Notes: generated by a model not told the origin, from the letters alone. A stretch of DNA of 64,000 bases from Acanthosepion esculentum (GCA_964036315.1 OZ038495.1:22173621-22237620), one strand, 5' to 3'; counted from the stretch's first letter, positions 32,318-44,059 are shown. Made by a program: numbers and translations.

Positions 32318-32787
32318 TTTGATTTAGTTTGGTTTGTTTTACGGCATATCAACACCTCAATGGGTTATTTAATGCCGACAGGATTTTTATTACTGGTAAT
32401 ATATTTTTTTTTATTTTGTCAAAAATATATTGCTGGTAATATTTTTTTTCAAAAATGTATTGCTGGTATTAATTTTTTCCTTCAAAAATATATTGCTGGT
32501 ATTTTTTTTCCCCAAAATCTATTACTGGTAATAATTTTTTCCAAAAATGTATTATTGATATTAAAATCTATTTTTACACTTTCATAATGTTTTGACCCCA
32601 GTTTTGGGGTTAACTATTTGCCCATAGCCAGGACCCTAATAGGTACTACCACCACGGGCTAGGGTGGACCTGGTAACACCAGCAATTAAGAGGTGGTTCC
32701 ACGCTCCTCAAACCTCCAATCAGAGGCCTTGCTGTTGGATGTAGTTTATCGTCTTACCCAGAAGTAGTTTATTGTCTTACCTAGGAC
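32318..32787 (-). mobile_element. monomer-headed retroposon, copy 3
   Basis: The minus strand matches copies 1 and 2: a partial two-unit head (GGTAAGACGATAAACTACAT), the body with CCAGCTATGG and TATGAAAGTGTAAA homologues, a ~30-bp array (about 32386-32560) and a TTGATATGCCGTAAAACAAA 3' end. Flanks are ATTATACCACTTG (32305-32317) and ATTATACTAATTG (32788-32800), a 13-bp duplication with two mismatches. Confidence 0.85.
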
Positions 32788-32798
32788 ATTATACTAAT

Positions 32799-33092
32799 TG
32801 TAGGTTTCATCTTTACATTAGTAAATATAAGTTATAAGTAAGCGTTTTATTATTATTATTAGACCTAGATTCTCATATGGATGCCATGCATGGTATCCAA
32901 CCTAGTCAGAAATGTCTAAGCTGTCGCCTGTATACATCCATTTTCACAGATCAATAATTAAAAATGGATACAAGCGAATGAAACCTGTAGATCTTCGAGA
33001 GGAGGTTCCTTCCTCAGATCTCACAGACTGGCGCTACAGAATCACAAGGAACTTTACCAAATAAGAGAAACGACGTCACTTGAAACCTATCA
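32799..33092. repeat. dispersed repeat 'F', copy 1
   Basis: Shares TGTAGGTTTCATCTTTACA, CCAACC, TCAGAAATGTCTAA, ACAGAATCACAA and CACTTGAA in order with 34510-34771. Copy 3 of the retroposon sits at its left edge. Confidence 0.75.
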
Positions 33093-33792
33093 GCAATAAC
33101 AAAAAACTCGAAGAGAAAATAATGATAAAATCTAGATATTGGTATTCCACACTACCTTAAATAAAAGGTTAGTAAGGAAACCCTCATCAACACTAGACAG
33201 AACGATAACAGTTAACGAACTTTGGAAGCTATTTCACTGAAATTTGTTTTCAGATAAAGAGTTTATGAATTTTAACCGACAGTAACGCAAATTGTTCGGT
33301 CAATGTTTGGTCGAATGTTTCTGTTTAAGGGTATGTATAATCTCACAATTACCATTATCATTCGGACCAGATTGCTTATTTTGGTTGTTATATTTACAAA
33401 GTTTCGGCCGTTGTACCCTCTAGCTTTCTTCAGGTATCTGTCTCCGTACTCAATAACTTATTGAAATTTAGAACCGAACACTTTATTAAGTCCACCAATG
33501 TAGATTATCTCTATTCGGCTTTCCATGCTTTGGGGATATTTAATTCCATTTAATACTCACCAGTTTTATTCAACTTCTTTTCGTTAGCTTTGTTTCTTCT
33601 ACTGAAACACACTATCTGACTTTTTATCACTACCAACCCCAGGGATTGAAATCGTAACCGCCAGGGAATCCGGTATATTTTAACAAATATATTTATATAA
33701 AATTACAAAAGATAAAAGAAAGCAAAAAATATTTATTACCCATTCATAAAAGGAATAAACTAATACTGCTTCAGAATATCACTTTCTACGTA
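33093..33792. other. mostly unassigned; minus-strand core motif at 33395-33435
   Basis: CAAAGTTTCGGCCGTTGTAC and CTTTCTTCAG are the reverse complement of the CTGAAGAAGG...CAACGGCCGAAAC core at 1062-1100. No flanking tRNA head was recognised. Confidence 0.45.
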
Positions 33793-34349
33793 CACCCTTG
33801 TACAAATTAATTGAAACAACCGTTTTTCTTTCTTTCACAATACGGTCAGCTTTAGACCCACTGGAGTGACAGGGTACAGTCGATTTCTATTTTAATTCAG
33901 ATTAGGTTATTTGCAGTGGTGTGCAGTAATATGAATCTATATTCGGGGTGTATGATGAAATTTGTTTGCCCTTGAAAAATATTGCGTCATCCGTGATTGC
34001 ATCAGATTTTTATCACGCCCAGACATTATTGTCTCGACTGTCGATTAGTTGTCCTACGGCCATTGTTTGCAATTAACGTTACACCAAGGAAGCGTACGAA
34101 AATTGTAACGCTGCACGAACACACTGGCAAGCCTTACCAGTGGGCAAATCAAAGTACTATAGACTGGCCCGGAAACTCTCCTGATTTAAATCCAATCGAG
34201 AATTTGTGGTCAATCTGCAAGGAACGACCTCGTGAAATGATATACAAAGTACTGACATGTGTACTGGGTCATGTTTCATTTGAAAAATACGAAAAAAGTA
34301 AATAATAATGGAATCATTCGTTTTGTTTCAATTAATTTGCACAAGGGCG
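33793..34349 (+). mobile_element. internally deleted Tc1-like element with inverted ends and TA target
   Basis: Left end CACCCTTGTACAAATTAATT and right end AATTAATTTGCACAAGGGCG are inverted repeats of about 28 bp with a few mismatches, each flanked by TA (33791-33792, 34350-34351). Inside, the plus strand reads WANQSTIDWPGNSPDLNPIE and NLWSICKERP, the third-catalytic-residue region of Tc1-like transposases. At 557 bp it lacks most of the gene. Confidence 0.9.
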
Positions 34350-34509
34350 TAGGCTTGTAAACATCTGTAGGCTATATTAGAATCTTCTTCTTTAATCTTT
34401 TTGAAATGATGGTACGATGTATCAGTTGACTGCTAAACGTATTCGTAGGAGGAATTATAATTCTGAAAACGAGATACCTGTTTATTGTATCATTTACCCA
34501 TGCATATAG

Positions 34510-34771
34510 TGTAGGTTTCATCTTTACAATGAGTGAAAGTTTTATTATATTTCAGATGTAGACTCAAATATGGATGTCGTACATGGCATCCAACCCATTC
34601 AGAAATGTCTAAACTATCATCTATATATAACCGTTTTCTCTGATCAATGATTACAAATGGATTCAAGAGAATGATTTCTGTATGTTTTAACGAAGATTTT
34701 CATCAGATTTGCGTGACAGAATCACAAAGAACTTTGCCAAATGACAAAACCGATATCACTTGAAGCTAAAG
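34510..34771. repeat. dispersed repeat 'F', copy 2
   Basis: Direct-orientation relative of 32799-33092, about 1.7 kb downstream. The interval holds the Tc1-like element. Confidence 0.75.
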
Positions 34772-34844
34772 GATACAGAATCACCATTAAAGAGCTACAA
34801 CTTTAAGCTTGCACAGTTGGTTCAATAATTATTTTTTGCATCGT

Positions 34845-34980
34845 AAACTTGTATGCTATCCAATATGGTAGTTACATACAGGATAGGGTATCCAGTGAGG
34901 ATCGAACCCAGTCCATAAGCGAAATGCCTTACCGACTAAGGTTAACTTGCTGATAATCTCTCTATGCGAGGCGCTTAACA
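34845..34980 (-). mobile_element. tRNA-derived SINE (minus strand)
   Basis: Minus-strand TTAGTCGGTAAGGCATTTCG and GGGTTCGATCCTCACTGG form an A/B-box-like pair. It is more tRNA-like than the other SINEs here. Confidence 0.65.
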
Positions 34981-36652
34981 ACTAGCATGATTGGCGGAGT
35001 CTTTTGGTGAAAAATGGCGGATAGGTTATTGTTCGTTTTTGTTGTGACTTCTGTTGTCAGGGTCGACAGCTGTTGACCGGAATAAATCTTCAAATCGCCC
35101 CGATTCATGAAAATGTTCTTTTAAGCTGATTTCTTTCTTTTATATTCCTCACATTTCTTGGCCTTTTGCAATTGTAAACTTGTACAATTTGCTCTTTATT
35201 CGTTGAAGTGGGAAGAAAGTATTGTTTGAAGTAGATAATTGTCTGACCCTGTAATATAAGTCGACTGTAGCCTGTTTATTCTTATCACTTGAAAAACTAT
35301 TGGGTTTCTCGATATTAATTAAACTTTGCTTAACTATTATTCATTTTGATCCGTATTTGCTTCCATTGTATTTTACATGCTTGTAATCGCAACTCTCTCT
35401 CTCACACACACACTCTCTCTCTGTTTATGACAAGATATCCTCTCTGTAATTGTTACCTATGTATGTATTTTTTCTTTTTTTTTGTTCTTTAATCCTCGCT
35501 TTGTTTGACTATCCTAACATATTTATTTTTGTTCTAATTTATCCTAACCTAGCTTGTAACGTTGTAATTCGTTTCGTTTAGTTAGATACGCCTGTTTGAA
35601 CTCCTAAAAAAATAAATTTCTTTGAACTCCTAACAAAAAAAAATTCTTTAAGAGTATAGGGTCGACTCCACTTTTCATACTAGCCGGCCGATGTCATCTT
35701 GCTAGATAAAATTATCTCGACATGGAACTGTATTGCTGATTCTTTCTCCTTGTTGATTTTAATTTCTATCAAATGCAGTACCCCAAGCTCACTGTTGGGT
35801 GTGGGGTGGGAGAATGAAGGAATGGCCGTTAACACCCACCCCCGTCCAGCTCTGCGTTCATTGAAACTTGAAGCTTGGCATTAAAGTTAACCAAACTTTC
35901 GCAAGTAACCATGAGAATTTAGGCGACCTCGAAAATGTCTTTGTTAGTATAGGACGATCTGACTTTTCTAAGTTAAAACTTAGTGTTTCGAGAGGGCAAA
36001 ATGCAAGCAAAGTGCCAATCCTAACCCCCAGTACATACATCCTGTGTCAGCCCTGAGACTTTGCGAACTACCTCTCTCTCTAATTGTTTTTATTGTTTTT
36101 GTCGCTATCGTATGTGTTACGTAATAGGAATAGGTAGGCTCTCCTACCGCCCGGTCAACACTCCCCCCTTCTCTTGGACATGAGTAGAGGCTCACACCTT
36201 GTTTCTTGTTTAGGAAGGGGTTCCCGGAACTCTCTCACTCTCTGTCTCTCTCTCTGGCCTCCATACTAGTGCTGCTGTGTTTCTCTCGTGATGTGCGCAG
36301 TCTGTGTCATTACCTCTTCATTCTGAGGGTACACGGCTGACAGTTCCCTGGTTGCTGTTTCCGACTGGTAGTTAGGAGCCATAACTCTTGTGTAGCGTCT
36401 TGAGCGGCCACTCTGATCAACAGTTGTATAATATCAGGTTGTCTGTAGTGCCATGTCGCACATGGAAAGGTGTCCCTGCAGTCACCTCCGGTGGGCAACC
36501 CTGAGGCCACATTATGATGCAGGCTGTGCCCAATTCCCTCTGCCCACGTCACGGTCGATAACTGTCGGCTTCTTTTACCTCAGGCCTTCTCATCTTCCAA
36601 ACATAATTCCACATGATGACTTAGAAATATTGAAAAAGTAAACCTAAACCAG
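34981..36652. other. unassigned; possible LINE 5' region in the second half
   Basis: The first part is T-rich with short CT/CA runs (about 35398-35422). From about 36060 it becomes GC-richer, with CT repeats near 36228-36256, and runs directly into the endonuclease ORF, so 36060-36652 may be the LINE's 5' untranslated or ORF1 region. No protein signature was recognised. Confidence 0.3.
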
Positions 36653-38127
36653 CGCTTCAAAAATCACCTAAACCCCTCAACATCTCATTCTCCAACATCC
36701 GTGGCATTAGAACCAATTTCTACAGTGTGGAATCTTTCCTCACTGCAAACTTCCCGGATATACTGGCTCTATGTGAGACCAATCTTGACTCATCTATCCC
36801 CTCCTCTGAACTCTCGATCCCTGGCTACCTTCCTCTCCTTAGAAAAGGCTCTCTAACCCACATGCATGGCCTTGGTGTCTACGTCAAGGACCATCTCCCT
36901 CTGGCTAGAGAGTTCTCACTCGAATCGCCGGACCATTCGTACATGTGTCTCCGGCTATCTCTTCTCAATGCTGTAAGCTATCTGTTCTTCCTTTATCGCT
37001 CTCCATCCTCTCAGGACTGTGGAATACTTGATGTAATTTCTGACAGCATAGACAAGGCTCTCTCTCTCTCCACCAGTACGCTCACATATTTGTGTTTGGC
37101 GATTTTAACGCCGACCATAACAAGTGGCTTAAGAATGCTTCTACCGACCTCGCAGGCATACACACATTTAACTTTTCAGTTTCTCAATCCCTCACACAGA
37201 TAGTTGACTTCCCCACGCGTTTTGCATACAACCAGGACGGTAAGACCTTTCTTCTCGACCTGTGTTTTACGTCCATCCCCGAGTCTTGTAGTGCCACGCA
37301 GCTCTGCCCACTTGGTAACTCTGATCATGCAGTAGTGTCTATTAACATCTCCTTCAACCCCACCCCCTGCAAAGAGCCTGCTACTACCCGAACCTCGTTC
37401 TGCTACCAACGAGCTGACTGGGACTCGTTCCGTGATTTCCTCCGCGATGTCCCTTGGGATGTTGTATTTAAGCTCCCCGTTCAAGAATGTGCTTCAGAGG
37501 TCTCATCTTGGATTAAAGCTGGAATTGACGCTTTTATCCCCTCAAGGAAATTCAGGGTCAAATCGCGCTCCTCGCCGTGGTTCTCCGCTGCTTGCTCAGC
37601 TGCCATTTCCCATAGGAACCACTTCTTCCACCTATTTCGTAGCGATATGTCCGACTGCAATAGACGCCTCTTTGCCTCCGCCCGTAACGAGTGCAAGCGT
37701 GTCCTCAACGAAGCTAAATCACTATTCGCTGCTCGGATGAAGGAACGTGTTGCATCTCGCAAATTCGGCTCCAAGGATTATTGGCGTCTCTGCAAGAGCG
37801 TTCTGAACAATTGCAAATCCTCTATATCTCCTCTGTTCAACCAGTTTGAGGTCCTGACCTCCTCTGCCGACAAAGCTGAATGCTTTGCTCGGAGATTTTC
37901 CTTCAATTCAACGCTTGACTCTTCCGGTGTACCCATACCCGATTTCCCTCTCAGAACTGAGGCCCTTTTGAGCGGGTTACACATATCCCCGTCATTGGTA
38001 TGGGGCATTATCTCTAATTTAGACCCCTACAAGGCTAGTGGTGGAGATGGGATACCAGTCATTGTCTTGAAGAAATGCGTGCCTGAATTGGCGCCCGCCC
38101 TCTCTAAATTATACAACTACTGCCTCA

Positions 38128-38130
<3 letters not shown>
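36653..38130 (+). mobile_element. LINE with endonuclease and start of reverse transcriptase (frameshifted)
   Basis: This is the longest coding relic of a LINE here. The first frame reads ISFSNIRGIRTNFYS and DILALCETNLD (endonuclease Asn and Glu motifs), then GLGVYVKDHLPL. A single-base-type frameshift occurs between about 37085 and 37100. The second frame continues FGDFNADHNKWL (37096 on) and GNSDHAVVSINI (about 37315-37350), completing the apurinic-type endonuclease. It runs on for about 260 codons through a basic linker to LDPYKASGGDGIPVIVLKKC and LSKLYNYCLK, the N-terminal reverse-transcriptase motifs. It is cut at a TA microsatellite at 38131. It probably belongs to the same jockey/CR1-like group as the tails. 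Confidence 0.93.

Positions 38131-38160
<30 letters not shown>
38131..38160. repeat. (TA)n microsatellite
   Basis: About 14 TA units truncating the LINE frame. Confidence 0.95.
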
Positions 38161-38164
<4 letters not shown>

Positions 38165-38569
38165 TCTAAGCATCATGATAAAGCAGGCCTCTCCTCTATT
38201 GTCATTCAGTCTAATCTCTGATTTTTTTCTGCGTCATATTGTGCGTTTACTATTTTGTAGCGATAGATGTAGTAGTCGGTAATTGTTTCTGGATTCAGAA
38301 GTGAAGAATTTTCATTATTAATTATCTTTATGTTTGGATCCGACACATTTATTCGCCATTAAAGTAAATGGCATCAAATCTAATTGGTGAGGAAAGGTTA
38401 AAAAAACATAAAGAAACTAGGAATAAGAAGTATACTAAACGGCTTAGAATCTCAAAACAACTTAAGAATATTACAAGTAATTTATTAACCGATGAAGACT
38501 GGAATGGCTGAAAATGTTGTTATAAAACTCACCAAAAATGAAAGAAATATACACAGAAACTTATTGCTA

Positions 38570-39110
38570 TTAATTTGTATTTGCTTCATTTTAATTTCAG
38601 TTGGTTTTCATTTTATGTCAATTTAAATAAGTGAATAAAATAACTCGAACTCATATCACCTTTGCCTAGAGAAACCAGTTTATACAAGGCAGTTCTCCGA
38701 GCTACCATAGTTTGGAAGGTTGGCAGACGATTATATCTAACTTATAAACTCTTTTTTCTAACCCCAACGATCGCTCAGTGCCATTTTTTAAAAATTGTTT
38801 TTATGTACACTATTAATATTAGGACTAATATTGCTGTTATATACTGTACCTATGAACACTAATGGGTATGTCCCAATCCTCATAAATACGTTGGACCCTA
38901 TTGTAAGTGGGGGTAATATGCTGTGTAAGTATAGCAGTGGTTTACCTACTTCACGCCGCTGGCGAGTATTGTATTTTATTGATGTTATAAAGATTACTAT
39001 TTCATTTCCAATCTCCCTTTTGGTTATTCCTCATTCAGTAACCTCTTACACCAATTACCTAATGTAATTTTAATCCACTCTGTGTACTCACTACTATAGA
39101 CTGATGGCTT
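38570..39110. repeat. dispersed repeat 'G', copy 1
   Basis: Shares TTAATTTCAGTTG, CAGTTTATACA, GGCAGACGAT, ATATCTAAC and ATCGCTCAGTGCCA in order with 45294-45655. On the minus strand ATATGAGTTCGAGTTATT resembles a B box, so it may be a SINE-like family. 38161-38569 before it shows nothing recognisable. Confidence 0.7.
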
Positions 39111-39726
39111 GAGTAGTTGTGATTAAAACAAATAAAATTACGATGAAATTAATAATGAAATGAATAATGGTTGGAAATGCTTCATATGACAAAAATAAAT
39201 TGGCTCTCCGATAAAGTTAAATGCTCGGAAAATGTTGAATTTTTCCTGAGTTCGAACCTCAACCTCTGGCAGCATTGGGACATATGTAACTATTTCAGCC
39301 ACGAAACATACGTATTCATATGCACGCATTTTATATAAAGTGAGGTTGTTATTATTTATAAATTTACTAAACTTATTTTGTTCCGGTAGAATGCTAAAAC
39401 CCAAGTTGGAAGATTGTTTTGGTCAAATTTTCCAGATTGAGACATCTTATCTTTCATGGAAATCAGCATCCGAACACAGATTTTTACTTAGATTTGAACT
39501 CTGACCCCTGTCAACGGTTGGAAAGGCGCAACAATGTCCATTGTAAGGCATGTCTATCAACTTGACTTCGTCTTGAAATATTTACTGGTTAATATTGTCT
39601 GTGCGATTAGACGATGTCAAAACCACATTGGCGTTAAACAAAAGAACAAAATGAATTTCATCAACGCTATAAAATGTAACATTCAGGAAATTAATATAAT
39701 AATAAAACAAATTTGAATTCTTCTTC

Positions 39727-39960
39727 TACCTGTCGTGTCCTTTCAGGACGTTGGCGATCATGGTTTTCCACAATTTCTTGTCCTTTGTAGCTCTTATACA
39801 TTTTGTCTTGTTCTTAACTCTCCTAAATTTTTCCGCCATCCATTTACTCAAGTTGGCTAGGTAGGCTATGCGTTGTTTTCCTATGTGCCTCTTGCCTTAA
39901 ATCTGTCTTGTGAGTATCAAATTTTCCAAGAACTCTTTCCAAATTATATGCCTATTGCTT
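39727..39960 (-). mobile_element. RTE-like LINE 3' end (minus strand)
   Basis: Similar in DNA to the 3' ends at 58790-58990 and 61855-62035: TCGTGTCCTTTCAGGACG, TTGGCGATCATGGTTTTCCA and TACGCGTTG-like text. It represents the last ~70 codons of the RTE-type ORF. Confidence 0.7.
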
Positions 39961-40104
39961 CAAGTCTTCTTCATCGATGAAATATTTGTCCAGTATCACT
40001 GGCACACAACAGTGATAATTTAGTATTTTTTGTCAAAGTGAAATAAAAAAAAATTAATTTATAACAATGTAGCAATTCGTTTATTTGAAAAAGCTTAAAA
40101 AATG
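39961..40104. other. no feature seen
   Basis: AT-rich spacer before the Tc1-like element. Confidence 0.4.
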
Positions 40105-40831
40105 CACTACAGACAAAACGTTTTGGGCTAAACTGCATAAAAAAAACGCCTTAAAATGAGATATTTTTGTATTTTTTTAAAGTAAAAGATAAAATTTAAG
40201 TAATGACAGTGGATTTGTACCTCATCTCTAGAAATCTTGAACTTCTTGGCAATTTGTCTTTGAGAGTAGCCTTCTTCGAATAAAATTTCAATTTGTCTCC
40301 TTACCTCAATGCTTAGTTACTTTTATTTTGCCATTTTGTGCAAATAACTTCAAAATTAAAAAAAAAACTATTAAAATACTGTCGTAATGTTATGACATTT
40401 TTTCCCTTGAAACAGAGACAGCTATATATGTTTTTTCAATATATTAGTCAGTGCTGAGTTAACATTTAGAACCTGTATTAACATTTAACACTTGGAAATT
40501 TTGGTAATCTCAAAAAGTCTGCTGAGGGGTTAATGGCGAAAACAAAATATGATGTTTCTCATTCAAAATATTCATAATTTAGCAAAATGTATTGTGGACA
40601 GACGAATCCAAATTTGAATTTTTTGGTAGTAAAAAGTGCCCCGAGAAAAAAAAATTAAAGCAAATTCATTGTATTTTTATTTTAATAAAATACAAAATTT
40701 TAAGCTGTTTTTTTTTTAAAGAAATCCAGGGTGTTTTAAGGTGTTTTCTTTTAAAAAAAGAAATGAAGGGTGTTTTAAGGTGTTTTTTTTTTAAGAAATG
40801 CAGAGGGGTCACAAACTTTTTGCTTGTAGTG
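40105..40831. mobile_element. Tc1-like element carrying oppositely oriented fragments
   Basis: Left end CACTACAGACAAAACGTTTT and right end AAACTTTTTGCTTGTAGTG are inverted relatives. TA follows on the right and TG (probably mutated TA) lies on the left. Inside, the minus strand at about 40335-40205 encodes the helix-turn-helix text SIEVRRQIEILFEEGYSQRQ then IAKKFKISRDEV. The plus strand at 40592 encodes WTDESKFEFFGSKK with the first catalytic Asp. In an intact element these lie on the same strand, so an internal inversion or composite origin is implied. Confidence 0.75.
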
Positions 40832-41199
40832 TACATTACTGTCTTAACACTCAATGTCTTCCACAGATGCACAGACTGATTGAAAATACCATTTATATAT
40901 TATATTAGCAGAATTATATTGTTTAGCAATTGATATTTTCACATGCCACGAATTCCAATTATTATATAAAAAGGATTGTGTTCATCGTAATATCACGAGT
41001 AGAATTTATTAAACAAACTAGTAATGATAGTCGACGTTACGCAGGCTAATTCTCTTTCTTATGTTACGTTGCCCTACGCAGGTTTTTCTTTGTTTAAGAC
41101 TTTTTTCGCAAGTCATAAAACAGTTTTCGTGAAATTCGTACCAGTCCGGGAAGGCTAAACATTTTAGTAGTTACTTATTTCATATATGGTATGTTATAT

Positions 41200-43090
41200 T
41201 ATAAATTGTAATAGAGGTCTCCAATACAAACTCCCCAGCGTGATTAGGACTATGAAAGTCGTGTTAATGGCCGATCCTCTGATTCCCATGAAATCAATAA
41301 AGCCACCGCCTCTTTCCTAGCCCCTATTCATTTTCTGCTTTATATTAACGATCTGCCTAAGAACATTCTCAAATTGTCAGTAAATACTGGGTGTAACAGC
41401 AAAATTGTCCAATTGTTAGATTAAGCTCTGAACCGTTGTATCTTAGAAATGATTAAAGATATCTTACTGGAATTCTCCGAGGTTTTTATATCACTATTTT
41501 ACTCTACGTTGAGCGATAAGAATGTATGATTACTCTCCAAGCTTAACATAAGAATCGTGATGAAATCGATCATAAACGAAAATGACATGTTCGTTATTGA
41601 ATAATCATAGCTAAGGATCGGAAGCTCATGAAAGATTGAAATAAAGCTCAAATATGTATATATTATTCCAGGATCATTTTAAAACTTATTCAAGATGATC
41701 TTCGTCTTCTTTAACCTTCTAACTTTCTATCCTGGAGTAACAAGGTGACTCACAAGTTTCACGTACGATTTCCTTTTCAAGTCTTTTTTCACTGCTCTTT
41801 GGACTGTCATAACTGAAACTCCTCTCTCACGTGTCAAACATCTTATGGATTGAGTTGGATTTTTTCTAATTGATCTCTTTAGCTCTAAGTTGAAATGATG
41901 ATCCCTCTTGCTGTTGTGATCTCCAGATCCAGTTTTCCGCTCTGTTGTCCCCTCTTTTTGAAACTTATTCACCGTTCTCTTTATGGTTCTTGAATGAACT
42001 TTGAAGATGGAAGCCAGAGTACGAATGTTGTTACTATTACTGAAGGCCTGAATGATCTTTTTCCTCTCACCATTGTTCAGTTAGGAAGAAAGTGGGCCTG
42101 ACATAAAATAATTTTATCCTGTTCTCTTTGTAGGAGAGTAAGTCAAGGCCCTTTTCAGTGATTCTTCCGAGAAATGATGTCAAGATGACTCAATGTCTTA
42201 TCTGAACACCTGGAAAAAAGGAAACTCAGTTTATTTTTGTAGATATTAAACATTTCGTGGGATAGATAATTATGCTGTAACACGATTTAGACAATTTTGC
42301 TGTTACACCCGGTATATATGTAGACAATATCACCGTTTATGGGAGCACCATACAAAATCTAGATAATCAGAACCAGGCACCTGGCCTCTCTGTCTTTGAT
42401 AGTATTGCTCAGAGCATAGTGAGGTAAGGACTGGCTTTTAACATTCAATACCTCATAGCTAGTATCGTTTCACCATCAAAGGATCAGGCCTGAAATTTCT
42501 CCAGTTATAATGAACGATTGTACACTCAATGAGGTTCCTTGACTGAAACGTCTATGGAGCCACATGCTCAATGCAGAGCTCAAGTTGAACGCTGGAAAAA
42601 TGGTCGGCACCTTGTACCACTCGAGAAAGTAGCCGACCTCTCCCGCCATGTTCCATATCTACAAAAGGCAGATCAAACCAAAAATGGAATATTGCTTTCC
42701 AACCATAACCGAGTTCAAAAGTGTTTGCGTAGTCTTGTGGGTGATTAATTGTTTTCCACCTTACAACCCCTTTCTCCGCAGGCGAAACGTTGCTAGCATC
42801 TTGCAACTCTACCGCTATTTTCATAGCAAGTGTCTAAGCTAACTACAATCCTTTGTTCCACCTGTCCAGATCTTTAAAGCTAGGACCCGCCATGCCACAT
42901 ATTTTCAGTCGACACCCTCATTGCCTTCATATCTCATTGGTAAAGAGTAAGTTCCATAGCTTTTTCCAATAACTGTTGCAGTGTGGAACGGACTCCCAAG
43001 AGGATGCTTCTCCGAACATAATAGTTTTAAGTTCTTTAAGTCGAGGCTGTTATCTAAACTACATATCCTCATAATATGTAATCCTTTCTC
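41200..43090 (+). mobile_element. LINE RT relic, split by a Tc1/mariner-type element
   Basis: The plus strand reads TMKVVLM, then after a shift FLLYINDLPKNILKLSVN, stopping at 41386 where a 926-bp element is inserted. It resumes at 42315 as YVDNITVYG, a cognate of the reverse-transcriptase YADD box. Later pieces are FHIYKRQIKPKMEYC (42648 on), RRNVASILQLYRYFHSKC (42780 on) and, to about 43070, a FKFFKSRLLSKL tail. It is a more diverged lineage than the tails at 45.9-52.1 kb. Confidence 0.85.
41387..42312 (-). mobile_element. IS630/Tc1/mariner-type element, 926 bp, TA target
   Basis: Ends CTGGGTGTAACAGCAAAATT and AATTTTGCTGTTACACCCGG are near-perfect inverted repeats of at least 26 bp, each flanked by TA. 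The minus strand encodes the DNA-binding half of a transposase: RTLASIFKVHSRTIKRTVNK, then FQKEGTTERKTGSG and NPTQSIRCLTRERGVSVMTV, a paired-like double helix-turn-helix. The catalytic half is missing on the left side, so it is a deletion derivative. A second copy of its right half is at 49180-49638. Confidence 0.92.
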
Positions 43091-43194
43091 CACCCACGTA
43101 CACAATCTTATGACACCCCTATTCAGTAAACCGCTATCTTGTGTGGCCTATTTTGTGTGAACAATAGTAAAAAACTTCTCTAGGAGTTTCTTCA

Positions 43195-43525
43195 TTTATA
43201 TTTCTGTGCTTGCTATCAATACTGTGACATATGCATATCTAATGTTGTTAAGATTGTGTACGACTTCTCGGGATCACCTCATAATAAAGTTTAAATAAGT
43301 CTGGGAAGAAGACAAATCTTTGTCTTATGCTCTTTCTATTTTTGTGCATTTACCGAATACATTTTCTACTCGTATGTAAATAGTTAGCTTCTAGTATAAG
43401 TTTTGGATTATTCTAATATATTTCCTAAATAAATCAAGCTTTCGAAGTAGTTCAAGTAATTCTTTGTGTCGTACCTGTGCAAACACTTTTGCATCATCTA
43501 TAAATATGTAAATACAGAATCAAAG
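43195..43525 (-). mobile_element. RTE-like RT fragment (minus strand)
   Basis: The minus strand reads FIDDAKVFAQVRHKELLELL, then NLY*KLTIYIRVENVFGK and, through stops, YLNFIMR and YAYVTVLIAS, a damaged YADDTVLIA box. The order matches RTE-type reverse transcriptases. It is both 5'- and 3'-truncated. Confidence 0.8.
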
Positions 43526-44059
43526 TGTAGTATATGTACTCTAAGACAAAAATTGAATTAATGCCAAATTTTTTGAAGTGTGGATGACCGAAAATGACAT
43601 TAGCCACAATGATGAAAATATATCCCAAATATTTAAATGCAGATCGTAGATATAAATGCTCATATTCAAAGCCGCTTTTTACCTTTAATTTCTTTCATTC
43701 GGTACTGAGCCAAACTTAGTAAATAATATTTTTGAATTCCTACCAGCAAATACTAAGTATGATAGTAAGTTCGCCTTATTCATGATTAATTAGTTACCCA
43801 TCCACGCGTTTTACTCACGACCAAAAACTAAATAAATTTACACAGAAAATTAGTTACTATATGACACGCAGGATCAGTCTGGTCGATGGCAACCAGTTAT
43901 GATGTTCTTGCCGGTCGATTCTGGATCAATTCTTACGCTGGTCAATACTACCGCTAGCCGTTGAAGTTGATCGTTCCGATCTGCTCCCGCTCCGCTCCAT
44001 GTTGTGCTGTTTGATCACGGAGCTGGCAAAGACCGAGTTGTCGTCAGCAATTATAGCGT
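43526..44059. other. unassigned
   Basis: 43860-44059 is GC-richer with GGTCGAT phrases. No family was recognised. Confidence 0.3.

Noticed and set aside
37176..37774. Minus-strand frames of ~100 codons
   Set aside because: Shadows of the LINE endonuclease frame.
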